This document shows positions 32,801-45,410 of a stretch of 64,000 nt of DNA, one piece after another. Origin of the DNA: Isoetes taiwanensis (taxonomy: Eukaryota; Streptophyta; Lycopodiopsida; Isoetales; Isoetaceae); NCBI GenBank assembly GCA_021234155.1, contig JAJEKV010000041.1, positions 9,257,018 to 9,321,017 on the forward strand. The letters are read 5' to 3'. How positions within the stretch are numbered: the first letter of the stretch is position 1; each line of letters begins with the position of its first letter. The notes below the pieces were generated by a model, which had not been told where the DNA came from, did not search any database, and was given only the letters and a program-made list of their open reading frames with translations. A program made the translations under genes and the position numbers.

Positions 32801-32850
32801 TCCAGTTAAACCGAATGTTGTAGTGGATGCTTTAAGTTGACATTATGCAC

Positions 32851-33067
32851 TTTGCTCTCTCTCTCTCTCTCTCCCTCCCTCCCTCCCTCCCTCCCTCCCT
32901 TTTGGCTAGTCTATTGGGTTAGCAATTAGGAGAGCTTGTGTTCAACTCTCTGGGGTCCATCATATGTCCTCATAGATGCTCTGCAAATGTGGCATGCCGT
33001 AAAACTCTCTCCCTCCCTCCCTCCCTCCCTCCCCCCTCTCTCTCCCCCCCCTCCTCTCTCTCTCTAG
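32851..33067. repeat. CT / CCCT microsatellites
   Basis: Two pyrimidine runs, at about 32,851-32,900 (CT units then CCCT units) and about 33,004-33,067 (CCCT units, C-runs and CT units). Confidence 0.93.
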
Positions 33068-33450
33068 CATTGGCCACATGCACAAAATTTTTTTATCTCT
33101 CATGCTATATGGCGAGAGATAAAAAAAAATACGGTAAAACTCGACAGAAGCTGAGAGACGAGCTTCTCTCCATGCCTAACAGACCCCGTTTGGAGCAAAA
33201 TTCGAGCTTCCCACCGGATTTTTTCCCTCCTTTTCCACTCCCGTAGGTCTGATCTTATGGGATATATCCTTTTTAAAGCATTCTTTGAAAATAATATATG
33301 GGATATTTCGAGTTCTTTGAGCCCCCTTCTTAGCAGCAAGTTTTAGGGTTCCGGCATCTGCATTTTGGATCGGATTCCATAAGAAATCAGTTGAACATGT
33401 CCTTGCCCTATCAAAATATCAAAGACAACGGCATTTCAGTATTTTAACAA

Positions 33451-34740
33451 ATGGATCCGGTCATTTTAGGTATGATTGCAATGCTTATAAGGGTAATTTT
33501 GCTTGATTTAGCAATGCAGAAGTTCTGCTTGGATTTGATACAAGAAAATGAACTGGAAGATCCCATGGCAATAATCGACGAGAAAGAGCCATTCGAAGAC
33601 AATACTAGTTTTCATTGTGCATCTTCCATCTTACTTCTGGCTGCAGCATCTCGGCTAAGAAGACCACCAAGAAGATTTTGTGTTTATCCAAGACAAACCA
33701 CTCAATGAGATAACATTGACAATCATGCATGGAATTGCCTACCATCGTTTGAAGATGATATATGGCATCAGTTTTACAAAATGAAGAGGGGTTCCTTTGA
33801 GAAACTAGTAGGTCTCTTGTACCATATCTAATTAGGACAGGCCAGAACGTTAGACCTCCTGTAGAACTTAGGAAGGTTGTTGCTATGGTTATTTATTTCC
33901 TTGCTCATGGTGAGATTCCTTTACATGTTGGCAAAAGGTTTTATGTTGGAAAAGCAATTGTCCAAAAATATACAAAGGAAGTGACATTAGTTCTTGCTTC
34001 TAAGACCATGCTCTACAAGAAATTTATTACCTTGCCCTCGGGCCAGAGACTGTTAGATATTATGAAGGAGTTTCAAGATGCCACAGGCTTGCCTAACATT
34101 TTTGGTGTTGTTGATGGTTCTTTCATATTTTTTTTATACAGGAAGCCATGGAAGAAAGACAAAGAGATGACTAGTACAACAAACATAAGAGACATTCCTG
34201 CCTCATGCAAGGTGTAGTAACACATTCTCGAATGTTTATCAATGTTTGTATTAGTAGGACGGGATCTGTGCATGATTCAAACCAATTCAAGAAACGTCTA
34301 TTGCACAAGAGGCTTGCAGCAAATAGATTCTGCAGCAGCCTATTGTCCACATGAATGTCAAGAAAATTAACAGGAGAGGTGAGATCCTTGATGCAGATGT
34401 AACAGTAAACATTCCACCAATGCTTTTAGGTGATTCATCATATCCGAACAGAAGGTTGCTAATGAAAGTATTTCCAGATAGTACAGAGTCTTCTGGCAGG
34501 TTTAACAAGAGGATTTGCAAGGGCAGAGTATGTATGGAGAATGGTTTTGGGATAGTGAAAGAGAAATTCAGGATCCTTAAGGGTTTGCCTATTCATGTTT
34601 GCAGGGCATTCAAGATCAGTCATGCCACATGTGTTCTATGGAATTTCTGCATAATGGAGGATTTGAAAATGGAGATGCTGCCCATAGGAGCAGACTTGCC
34701 AGAAATTAACTACTATGAGACTCAAGATATGAAAAAATGA
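33451..34740 (+). pseudogene. PIF/Harbinger (HARBI1-like) transposase, frameshifted
   Basis: Consecutive plus-strand frames give a HARBI1-like protein: FYKMKRGSFEKLVGLL, VPYLIRTGQNVRPPVELRKV, VAMVIYFLAHGEIPLHVGKR, then GVVDGSFI (first catalytic Asp), HSRMFINVCISRTGSVHDSN (second Asp), PMLLGDSSYPNRRLLMKVF and GRVCMENGFGIVKEKFRILK (catalytic Glu in MENGFG). Frame changes are needed near 33,825 and 34,210, and another near 34,350, so it is not functional as it stands. No TIRs are recognised. It is a possible source type for the Tourist MITE at 9,301, though no sequence link is shown. Confidence 0.9.
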
Positions 34741-35862
34741 AGAAGGAGACTTGATAAGACATGTCATCTTCCAGAATAGGGATGGCAGAAATGTACTTTG
34801 ATTCTTTGATTCATTTAGCAATTTAAATTCTTTTATTTTTCACATTATAAAATGTCAGTATTTGAAGCTTTTCCATTTGTGGAAAAAGGTGCTAGAATTC
34901 AATTCAATCTCTCATCCAAACTTGTTATATAATTGCAGAATTTTTTGTGCAATCTAAATGTAGATTATTGTCTGAATCTGTATTTGAAAACTTGAATGAA
35001 GTCAGCTAAATTATGTTGGAGATGTAAGCATTTGAATCAAAGTAAAATTTTGGTCAATGGAAGTCAAATCTGCTGTAACAAAATGCTCAATTTCTTGAGT
35101 AAAGTATGACAATGAAATCGAGTGCACTTTATATACATTTGAGTTCACATAACACTAATTGATTGCATATTGAATGTAAGACATTGGATTCGCATAACAG
35201 ATTACAAATCAGTTCACAGGTTCTTGCTGTGTTTTGTGAACAGGTTATGACTGTGCTTTGTGAACAGATTTATTATGTGCTTTGCGAAGAGGTTAATGTG
35301 AAAAGAAATATAAACTTGACGAAGTACATCATAATAGATTAACAGAACAGATTACATTAGCAGATATTGAACAAAATACATAGGTCCAGAAGAAATGTAT
35401 TCAATGAAATGAATTAACAAGTAATAAGCTTAAAGATATGAAATGTATCAACAAGCATGAAATGTATTAACAAATAATAAGCTCAAAGATGAGCATTGCA
35501 TCAATGTTATCAGCATCTGCTGTATGCTGATAGTAAAAAATGTTTTACACTACTACATTCATTAACACAATTCTATCATAGGCATCCCTAAAAATTGAGA
35601 AGTCAACTTGAATCTTTATTTCCAGCAAACTTGAGTCGGCTTTCAAATCTGTTAGAAATATATTTACAGTGCCATTAGGAAGAAAATATGTAAGTGAAAG
35701 TACATATCTGAGCAAGACTATCATCAACCCAATCCGGTGGAACACTATTGTCAACCCGATCCGGTGGAACACTATTGTGACCTATACTAGATTGTGCCCC
35801 GCAGACTCTAGAAGCCATACCTAGAGGTGTCCAAATTAGGGGCAATAGTTTGATGTATTGTA
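34741..35862. other. Intergenic AT-rich region upstream of ARMC8
   Basis: No gene. Two small tandem repeats are present: three degenerate copies of a roughly 26-bp unit containing GCTTTGTGAACAG (35,224-35,300), and two copies of a 27-bp unit containing CCGGTGGAACAC (about 35,735-35,775). Confidence 0.5.
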
Positions 35863-36009
35863 GTGCCTTTGGCAGCACGCTCATTATACGTTGAGAAATG
35901 GACTAAGAGACTGCCATGTGGCCGAAACACCGTCGTCGTCACAGTCATCGTCACAATGCCCCTTCCTTTGGATTGGGAAAAGTCGCGTCTACCTAGGCCT
36001 GCTCTGCCC

Positions 36010-36183
36010 TTTCATCCAAACAAAAAAAAAAAAAAACAATTCCGTTCCGACGGCCGTAGAGCCCAAGAGGGAGACGACAACCACATCACTGCCACCACCG
36101 CACAGTCCATATGTCAAGCCAGATCTCCTCCCTCCAGCTTCAAGAACTGGAAATAGGGCAAAAACAAGGGATTTGTAAAGCAG
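36010..36183 (+). other. Probable 5' UTR exon of ARMC8
   Basis: A pyrimidine- and purine-rich leader segment ends in AAAGCAG|GTAAGTTT, a consensus splice donor at 36,183/36,184. An acceptor (ATATACCAG) ends at 36,660, nine bases before the ARMC8 ATG. Together these predict a 5' UTR intron of about 477 bp. The upstream limit (TSS) is not determined. Confidence 0.55.
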
Positions 36184-36668
36184 GTAAGTTTCTCTTATAC
36201 TGGTTGTAAATCCAATGCATTGTGCAAATTATGGAGCTGTCTTAGCGGTTTACCGCTCGCTTGGCATTCAAGCTGTGGCGGCAAGGTCAGGCTTCTGGTC
36301 TCTTAGGTGGAGCTCACTCAAAATTTTTGCAGCCATGTGTTTTTATGGAGACATAAGTGCAACCTTGGTTTTTAAATATTTCAGCAATGCTGGGTAACTT
36401 ATAGAGAGCATCCACTTCGGTTACTTGCAACAGAGATCGTCTCTTGTACTATAGCTGCTACAGAATCTTCTTTTCAATCCTCGGAATTTGGAAAAGTCCG
36501 TTGTGCAATATTAGGTCAAGCAGGCACTAAAAATAAAAGTGCTCGAAGATATAGAATACGTTTTCTTGTTTCCAGTTGGTAAATGAATGCTTGTGAGATT
36601 TTCAACAAAGTACAGGTATAATTCCTGTCTTGAAAGCTTGTATTTGACTGAATATACCAGCAAGCAAA

Positions 36669-39600
36669 ATGCCTGCATCAGCAGCATACACTAAGCCGGA
36701 AGATTTGGTGGAGAGTCTAAGCTCTCTTGACACAACTGCAAGGTTGAAGGCTTTGAGAGATGTGAAGAATCAGATCATTGGCAATAAGACAAAGAAGCTT
36801 TCTTACATTAAATTGGGCGCAGTTCCCAGGGTTGTGGAAATTCTTGCTAGTGACACAGACATCCCTCTCCTAGTCCAGTCTGCAGCAGCTGTAGGGAGTT
36901 TTGCATGTGGCATTGATGCAGGAGTGAAAGCAGTTCTCGACAGTGGCGTTCTTCCACATCTTCTGAGAATGCTTTCCAATGGGAACAGCAAGGTAAGCAT
37001 TTTCAGTTAATTCTATGTTAAAAAGGGATTAGGGAAACTGGAAAAGTAGGTGAGAGAGCTGGGTTTGGTAGATTCTGTTTGGATCATATTGGAAGCATTA
37101 TCCTGTACAAGGAACTCATCCTAGACAAACGAGATGAGTTCAACTGCAAAAGCAATTTCATAATAAATGGTGGGCATTATTACAAATCATTCAGTTTTAG
37201 GGTTCACAAAAGTTGTCTTTGACAGTCTATTTGCAATTAGATTGGTGATCGAGGGTCAATTTCCGATGCTGCTTTATTCTTTTAATTTCTTGTCTGGTTA
37301 GGCTTCATTTCTCACAATTCATCACCAGAACTTTGTTACAGAAAATCTAATACAAATGAAATGTCATTAATGTTTTCTTACCTATCATGCTATTTTTTTC
37401 TGTGAATCAATTAATGGCATCCTTAATTAGTATTAATGTGTTTCGGTTCCACTCTGTTTGTCCTGCAAAACAGGTAGTTGAAGCAAGCGCACGGTCCTTA
37501 AAAATGATATTCCAATCCACACTTGCCCCTAAGAATGACATGTTTCAAGGGCATAGGATGGAATTGATCATGGCATTGCTTAACAGTGGAAACGATAACA
37601 CTGCCGAAGTTGCTGCAAGTGTTTTAGCACGCTGCTGTGAAACCCATGAACATCAGAAAGCACTTGCTGATGTGGGATGCTTGCAAAGTGTTATGGACCT
37701 TCTTACAGGGTCTGTAAACAAAAGGGAAGCAGCATTAGATGCTTTAGCAGCTCTTACGAGAAATAATCAGCAAACCTCAGCAATGCTGAAGGCTATGGAA
37801 CAGGGAACTGCTGTAGCAAAGATTATGAGATTAACAAAAGACAAGTCCCCTCGTACAAGGTTGCTTGCTTGCGTATGCCTCTATAATGTTGGGAGAGCAT
37901 GCCCATCTGGACACGAAAATGAAATTGAAATTAGGAAGACTATGCTGTCTACTATTGGAAAGTTATTGGATGAATCTGGGCAAGTTGGTGAGCAAGCTCC
38001 TGGAGTATTGGCCGACCTAGTAACAAACTGTGAAGAGCTTCAGAAGTTTGCATATGAGCTGAACATAATCAGGAAACTTGTGGACTTCCTACGCAGAGGA
38101 GGACTTACAGAGAGGCGGCTCGAGGGAGTGCTCATGGCACTTGCTGAGCTATGTTCAAGGTTGGAGGAGAGTCGCAGTCAGTTGCTTGCACTTGAGGTAG
38201 GCTTGCTAAATATTCTCTCATCTTTTGAACGAGCTCATTCCAAGTTGGCATGAGGGCAATTGTCTTTTGCAAATTATGCCTATTCGTTAGTGTAGTGTCC
38301 TTTCTGAATGATTAATTTGTGCCCACCTTCATATAATAGAATTCTTTGCATATATCTTTATATGCAGAAAAGTTCAACATTGATGAACTATTCCATTATT
38401 AGGTGCTGATGAAGTCAGTGGAATATCTATAGCAGCTAGTTTCTTCTATGCAGGGTATGGTTGATTGGCTAGGTTCATGAGCTGTCACTTAATAAACATA
38501 TTTTTCATTTAGTCATGAAATTCTAATTTCATAGAATGGATCTCAAGTATTGTTATAGCCGTTCTGTTTGAACTCAATTGTTCCATTAGTTAAAGCTGGA
38601 GTTCATGGTCTTGGTATACTTGCAAATGATTGTATACTTGATATTCAAGACGGCCCTTGTGCTTCCATTTTGCAGGGTCAAATTCCCATTATAATGGCAC
38701 TAAGGCATGCTGCGGTAGGGGTGCGTTTGGCAGCCTGCGCCTGCATAAAGAGCATCTCTAGGTCAGTGAAGGTAAGCTGAAGCAGCTTTGGACATGATTA
38801 AACATGTTGTATTTAAATTATTGAAGCTAGTTTTTCTACTTGAGGATGCAGAATCTGCGTACAAGCTTGACTGATGAACGTTTGGTGTGGCCGTTGTTTA
38901 AATTGCTAGACGACTCTTCTTGTGCCGTTCAAGTAAGTGTGATTTTACACGTTTGTTGTTATTTTTTTTACCAGTCTAGGGAGGTTTTCTGACATGTCTT
39001 CTGTTATACTTGCAGGCTGCAGCTTTAAGTGCTATTAGCAATGTGGTGCTAGACTTCACACCACATAAAGCTGTCTTTTTCCAGTGTGGTGGAGTGAGTC
39101 AACTTATACAACTTGCTCAGTCAATGGATCCCATGCTTAGGTTAAATGCTGTCTGGGCTCTAAGAAATCTTCTTTACCTGGCGGACATGTCTGTAAAGGA
39201 AAAAGTGATGAAGGAACTTGGCATAGCAGCATTGATTGACTTGGTTTGTGGTAATTATTGTTTTTCTTTCCACGTTTCCTGCTTCGGTCATGTGTAAGGA
39301 GGAGATGCTAGTTATTTAATTGGTGAAACTATTGTGGCAGATTCCGAGGAAATGGTCCAGGAGCAAGCTCTTGCCTTCGTGCGCAACTTGGTGTATGGGA
39401 GTGTTGCTTCAGTGCAGCAAATATTTGCATCAGATGGTGCCATTTTGCATGCGGTAGAAAGACAATTATGTATTGCTAGTCTTCCAGAGATATGCACACA
39501 GGTAGAAACTGCATCCCAATCGTTGTTGTCCATGAAAAGACATGTCCTCTGGCTTGCTGTTCACCTAAGCTTTTCCTTTGTTCTTCATGTTGGATAGGAA

Positions 39601-40051
39601 AATTTAATTGACATTTTGGTGCTTCTAGGGGCTTTATGTGTTAAGCAATGTGGCAGCAGGCAATGAATCTCACAAGAATGCTGTGATGGATTTTGTTGCA
39701 CCTGTTGGTGGCGAACATAGTGCGTCACCATTGTTAAGGTTTCTGCAAGATACAAGCAACTCTCAAGTTCGTGTTGCCGCTGTATGGTGCATCACAAATC
39801 TCAGTTATCCTGATGGTCCTGCTGTTGTAAAACGTGTAGCAAGGCTTCGGGATGCAGGTATCCATTTGCAGTTGCAAAGGATATTCTACGACGATCCATG
39901 CATAGACGTGAAGGTACATTTGTGCTATTTTATTATAGGATAAAACAGTTTAAGTGCTGGGACATTTTGCATGGTTCTAACTGCCATGGATTTTCAACAA
40001 CAGGACCGGGTAAAGACGGCACTGGAACAGTTTCAGGTTCACGAGCTATAA
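36669..40051 (+). CDS. ARMC8: ARMC8 / GID5 homologue, armadillo-repeat subunit of the CTLH/GID E3 ligase
   Basis: Eight coding exons: 36,669-36,992; 37,474-38,196; 38,676-38,771; 38,852-38,932; 39,016-39,250; 39,341-39,501; 39,629-39,913; 40,004-40,051. All introns are GT-AG, phases agree and no stop interrupts, giving about 650 residues, close to the animal protein. Exon 1 starts MPASAAYTKPEDLVESLSSL and continues with armadillo helices (IPLLVQSAAAVGSFACGID). Later exons read VGVRLAACACIKSISRSVK, LRTSLTDERLVWPLFKLLDD and LRLNAVWALRNLLYLADM; the end is VKTALEQFQVHEL. In yeast and animals this subunit scaffolds the GID/CTLH ubiquitin ligase and binds the substrate receptor; a plant homologue is known. 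The exon 6 to 7 junction is the least certain because 39,502-39,600 is also open. Confidence 0.93.
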
Positions 40052-40620
40052 TGTTTGCCTATCGCTGAAGAGAACCTTGTTTTAAGGCATGGAGAGTTTA
40101 GCCCGCATGTAAAACTTGAAGATGCCAATCGTGATAACTGAGCAATGGCTTGGTCCTTAGCATCTATTGACGTGGACAATTCTTTGCACTGCAATGACCA
40201 TACAGAAGCAACAGTAGGCAGTTCTGCCAGGTAAGGGTGCATTATCATGGGCTGAACGAATCCAGTAATGCTCTTTGATTTATGCGACATCTGGAGTAGT
40301 CCATCAGTTTAACATGCACTGCTGCAGGTGTCTTAGCAGACTTGGTGAAATAGAGTCCCCTTCTCTTGTTTTTCCTACTGAGGATTTTTAGGAATGAAGT
40401 CGAGGACAAAGTGTGCATTGTTTGGACGAATTTCCTGTAACCTGGCAGTTGAACGTTTTATGATGATGAAATAATTGTCTTGTATGGCGTTGTAGTCTTT
40501 ACATGATAACACCAACATTGTTCCTGTTGGTCCTTGTTGGGATGCACCCATTCTATTTACCCATAATTGATGTGGGTATTGTCTGCAGCAAACGTAACTT
40601 GTACATCTGTAACCAAAAAA
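40052..40620 (+). other. ARMC8 3' UTR region
   Basis: Non-coding downstream sequence, with AATAATTGTCTTG near 40,470 as a possible poly(A) signal context. GTAACCAAAAAAAAAGTTAC at about 40,610 is a small hairpin with an A loop. The exact polyadenylation site is not determined. Confidence 0.45.
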
Positions 40621-40887
40621 AAAGTTACATTGGAATTATAAGATTCGCTTAAAATATAATGTTTTTGTCCGCGGAGTCTTCTATAGTTAATACTAGTATT
40701 TCTACATTGCAGGACAAAACCAAGGGGGAATTAAGGAACCTTCATAAGATTTGTTGCAAGTGGAATCATAAGATTTGCTGAAAGTCTAGTTTTTATTGCC
40801 GATCTATGGGATATATATATAGAGTGTGTGTATATATATACAAGTGGTTGTACTATGAGGGAGTGTACAAATTTTGAGCCATCCAGT

Positions 40888-41680
40888 GAAGATTCTATAG
40901 AGATTCTCTTAGATTCTTTAAGGCTTAGAAAAGATTTCCCTAGATTCTCGAAGGTTTCATGAAGATTCCCTCAGATTCCCCTACATTCTCTTGAGATTCT
41001 TCAAGATTCTCTTGAGTTTCCCCTAGATTCTCAAAGATTAACCCAAATTTCCTCTAGATTCTCCAAGATTCTATCCCACAATTCTATGAAGATTCCCCTA
41101 CAAAACACATCCAATGTGAAAGATTCCCCAAGATTACACAAAGATTCTTAATATTCTACAAAGATTCCTCTAGATTCTCTAAGATTATAAATAGATTTTA
41201 TGTAGATTCCCCTAGATTCTTTTAGATATTATGTATATTCCCCTAGATTCCATTAGATCTAAGTACATTCCCCTAAATTCTCCAAGATTCCATTAAAGAT
41301 CACGTAGATTCTCAAAGACTTTATGAAGACGCACTTAGATTCTGCTAGATTTCCTAAGATTCTCTTAAGATTCCCATAGATTCCCTAATTCTGTTGAGAT
41401 TCCTCTAGATTCCCCAAGTTTCTATGTAGATTCTCCCAGATCCCTTTAGATTCTATGAATATTCCCCTAGATTCTTCAAGATTTTATCAAGATTCCCCTA
41501 GATTCCCAAAGGTTTTATAAAGATTCGCTTAGATTCTTAAAGATTCTCTTGTGATTCCCATAGATTCCTCAAGATTCTATTGAGATTCCTTTACATTCTT
41601 TAAGATCCTATGAAGATTCCCCTAGATTCTCTTAAATTCCCATAGGTTCCATAAAATTCCAAGATTCCAAGAAGATTCTT
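40888..41680. repeat. AGATTC array 1 (about 10-bp period)
   Basis: Degenerate tandem copies of AGATTCCCCT / AGATTCTCAA / AGATTTTATGA. The word AGATT starts about every 10-11 bases over 0.8 kb. There are no open frames and CpG is nearly absent. Confidence 0.9.
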
Positions 41681-42069
41681 AGTATTCGATAATATTCGCT
41701 TCAACTACGACGAAACGATATCAAAGCACTACTCATTGAAAAGCTCTCGATGAGAGGAATCCAATGACGCGGGCTCCACCTTCATCCGACCCTTTTGCTG
41801 CAAGTTACGGGTCTTTGAAAACAATTACAAAAAAGAAGCTTCCTCGAAAGTCCTTCCATAAATGTTGGTGCCACCTCATTACTTTTTAATTTAATGAGGA
41901 TGCCACCTCAACTCCTTTAATAAAATAAATCGCAACTTAATAAAAAACTTAATGGCTAGGATTTCTCCTCCCCCGGCTGAGATTGGCCACACCAAAAAGC
42001 ACCTTTAGGGACCTTCCTTGCACCTTCCCTAAAAAGATCAAGGGCTATGATTTTGCCTTCCCCCCTTGT
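41681..42069. repeat. Spacer module 1 between AGATTC arrays
   Basis: Starts TTAGTATTCGATAATATTCG, contains CTACTCATT and AAAGCTCTCGATGAGAG, then GTTGGTGCCACCTCATTAC and GATGCCACCTCAACTCC, and ends in ACCTTCCTTGCACCTTC. The same module follows each array (42,782; 44,511; 47,265; 63,605). Confidence 0.87.
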
Positions 42070-42781
42070 TCCTCTACATTCTCTTGAGATTGTCATAGAT
42101 TCTTTAAGATTTTCTTGAGTTTCCCCTAGATTCTCAAAGAGTAACCCAAATTTCCTTTAGATTCTATGTAGATTCTCCTAAATTCCCATAGATTCTATGA
42201 AGATTCCCCTGCAAAACACATCCAATGTGAAAGATTCCCCAAGATTCCACAACTATTCTTCTAGATTCTTAATATTCTACAAAGATTCCTCTAGATTCTC
42301 TAAGATTATATATAAATTTTATGTAGATTCCCCTAGATTCCTTTAGATATTATATATATTCCCCTAGATTCCATTAGATCTAAGTACATTCCCCTAGATT
42401 CTCCAAGATTCCATTAAAGATCACATAGATTCTCAAAGACTTTACGAAAATGCAGATTTTCTAAGATTCTCTTAAAATTCCCATAGATTCCCTAATTCTG
42501 TTGAGATTCCTCTAGATTCCCCAAGTTTCTATGTAGATTCTCCCAGATCCCCTTAGATTCTATGAAGGTCCTCTTAGATTCTTCAAGATTTTATGAAGAT
42601 TCATCTAGATTCTCAAAGGTTTTATAAAGATTCGCTTAGATTCTTAAAGATTGTCTTGTGATTCCCATAGATTCCTCAAGATTCTATAGAGATTCCTTTA
42701 CATTCTTTAAGATGCTATTCCCCTAGATTCTCTTAAATTCCCATAGATTCCATAAAATACCAAGATTCCAAGAAGATTCTT
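42070..42781. repeat. AGATTC array 2
   Basis: Array of the same 10-bp motif. Together with module 2 it is a tandem copy of 40,980-42,069 at an offset of about 1,091 bp; both hold CAAAACACATCCAATGTG. Confidence 0.9.
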
Positions 42782-43400
42782 AGTATTCGATCATATTCGC
42801 TTCAACTACGATGAAACAATATCAAAGCACTACTCATTGGAAAGCTCTCGATGAGAGGAATCCAATGGTGTAGGCCCCGCTGCAAGTTACGAGCCTTTGA
42901 AGATAATTACAAAAAAGAAGCTTCCTCGAAATTCCTTTCATAAATGTTGGTGCCACCTCATTACTTTTTTATTAAATGAGGATGCCACCTCAACTCCTTT
43001 AATAAATAAATTGCAACTTAATAAAAAAACTTAGTGGCCAGGATTTCTCCTCCCTCTTTTGATCCAAGGGCTGAGATTGGCCACACCAAAAAGCACTTTT
43101 AGGGACCTTCCTTGCACCTTCATTAAAAAAATCAAGGGCTATGATTTTACTTTCCCCCCTTGATCCAACGGTCTAGAGGCATGGTGCATGCCCCATGCAT
43201 GACCCCATGTAGATCCTAAGGCCGTAGCTGTGCCACCTTATTGGCCCACAAATAGACGGCCTAGATTGATTTGAATATGTAAACAATCCATGGGTACATC
43301 GTTTCCCATGGACACATAGAATAATTATATATATATTACAAGTTATTGTACTATGAGGGACTGTACAAATTTGACTAGAAGCCAAATGCAGTGCCATCCA
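42782..43400. repeat. Spacer module 2 (longer form)
   Basis: As module 1, but it continues through CATGGTGCATGCCCCATGC, CATGGGTACATCGTTTCCC, ACACATAGAATAATTATA and TTGTACTATGAGGG, a tail that also starts array 1 (40,835) and follows module 3. Confidence 0.87.
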
Positions 43401-44510
43401 ACGAAGATTTTATAAAGATTCTCCTAGGTTCTCTAAGACTCTAGAAAATTTCCCTAGATACTATGAGGTTCCATCAATGTTCGCTTATATTCCCCAAGAT
43501 CCGCAGATTATTCCTCGAGGAATTGTACAAATTCGAGTAGAAGTCAAATTTAAAGTCATGCGATGAAGATTCTATAGAGATTTTCTAAGATTTCAGCAAG
43601 ATTCTCTAGATACTCAAAGATTTTATGAAGATTCCCTTTGATTCCTTTTAGATTCTTAAAGATTCTCTTGAGATTCCCCTAGATTCCCAAAGATTATCCT
43701 AAGATTCCTCAAGATTCCATGTAGATTCTTCAAGATTTCCGTAGATTCTATGAAGATCCCCCTATAGAACACACCTAGTGTCAAAGATTCCCCTAGATCC
43801 CCTTGGATTCCCCCTAAATTCCCTAAAATTCCATAAACATCCCCTAGATTCTCAAACAATTTTTGAGGATTCGCTTAGATTCTCCTATACTCTTTTGATT
43901 CGTATAGATTCCTTAAGATTCTCTTGACATTTCCTTGATTCCAAAGGTTATCCCAAGATTCCTCTAGATTCCTTTAGATTCTTAAATATTCTCTTGAGAT
44001 TCCCTTAGATTCCCAAATATTATCCTAAGATTCCTCTAGATTCTCCAAGATTCCATGTAGATTCTTCTAGATTCCCTTAGATTCTATGAAGATTCCCCTG
44101 TAGAACACATCTACTGTCAAAGATTCCCCTAGATCCCTTGGAATCTCTTGCGATTCCCTAAGATTCCACAAAGGTCCGCCTAGTTTCTTAAGGTTCTATA
44201 AAGATTCCCCTAGATTTTCAAAGATTATTTGAAGATTCGTTTAGATTCCCCAAGATTCTATGTATATTCTCCTAGATTCTCTTAAGTTCTATGAAGATCC
44301 CCTTAGATCTCTAAGATTCAATCAAGATTTCCCTCGATTCTTAAACCTTTTTTGAAGGTTTTCTTAGATTCCCCTAGATTCTTTTGAGATCCAATAGATT
44401 CCTTAATATTCTCTTGAGATTCCTTTGATTTTCAAAGATTATCCCAAGATTCCTCTAGATTCCCCAAGTTTCTACATAGATTCTCTCAGATTCCCTTAGA
44501 TTCTATAGAT
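43401..44510. repeat. AGATTC array 3
   Basis: 1.1 kb of the same decamer-like motif with two internal sub-copies of GAACACA-CTA-TGTCAAAG (43,757 and 44,102). Confidence 0.9.
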
Positions 44511-45410
44511 TATCCAACATTGCACGGAATGATGCCAAACCACTACTCATTGGAAAGCATTTGATGAGAGGAATCCAACGACATGGGTCTCACTTTGATC
44601 CGATACATCCATCGCAAGATAAAGTCGTTTGAAGACGACGCAAAAAAGAAGCTTCCAAGAAAGCTTCATAAATTAATGAGTTGCCACCTTACTATATTTT
44701 CATTAAATAAAGGGTGCCACCTCACCTCCTTTAATATAAAGAATTCTAATTTAATAAGAAAATGAATGGCTAGGATTTCTCCTCCCCCCTTTTGATCTAA
44801 CGGTTAAGATTGGTTGCACCAAATCCACTTTTGAGGAAGCTTCCTTGCACCTTCCTTATAAAAATCTCCCCTTTTGATCCGATGGTCCAGGGATATGTTG
44901 CATGCTCTCATGCATGGCCATGCATGCCCCATGCATGACTCATCCATAATCCAATGGCTCACGTCACGCCACTCAATCAATGCCCCCAATCCGACGGCAG
45001 AGAAGCGTGTTACATATTTTTAACATGTCATATACACCATGGGTACATCGTTTTCAAGGCACACATAGAATAATTTTATATATATCATGACAAGTTTTTG
45101 TACTATGAGTAGTTGCATTATAAGTCGTTGTACCATGAATGATATTAGGCAGAACCCAACAGTCAGACAACAAAGCAATGTTAGGGTGGTGAGTACATTG
45201 TTTGTCCTAAACCATCATCCCAAACTTATCTCACTAAGACCAAATAGAATTGGACAACCTCTTTACACAAAGTAAACTAAATAGTGTCGAGCTACAATAA
45301 TCAGTAAATGAACTAGTGCCCTATTCATAAGGTTAAGTTAAAGAGGCCCTTTAAATAAATTTAGTTACCAAGCTAGAGCAAACGACTAGTTATGTTAATG
45401 CACGTCATTG
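44511..45410. repeat. Spacer module 3 plus unassigned 0.3 kb
   Basis: The module runs from GATGCCAAACCACTACTCAT to TTTTTGTACTATGAG near 45,108. The remainder (45,130-45,410) is unassigned AT-rich sequence without a gene. Confidence 0.8.

Noticed and set aside
37387-37473. ARMC8 exon 2 extended upstream
   Set aside because: Open by chance within the intron; the acceptor CAAAACAG at 37,473 restores the correct phase and armadillo helix.
38568-38675. ARMC8 exon 3 extended upstream
   Set aside because: Intron read-through; the acceptor TTTTGCAG at 38,675 gives the family-like GQIPIIMALRHAAVG start.
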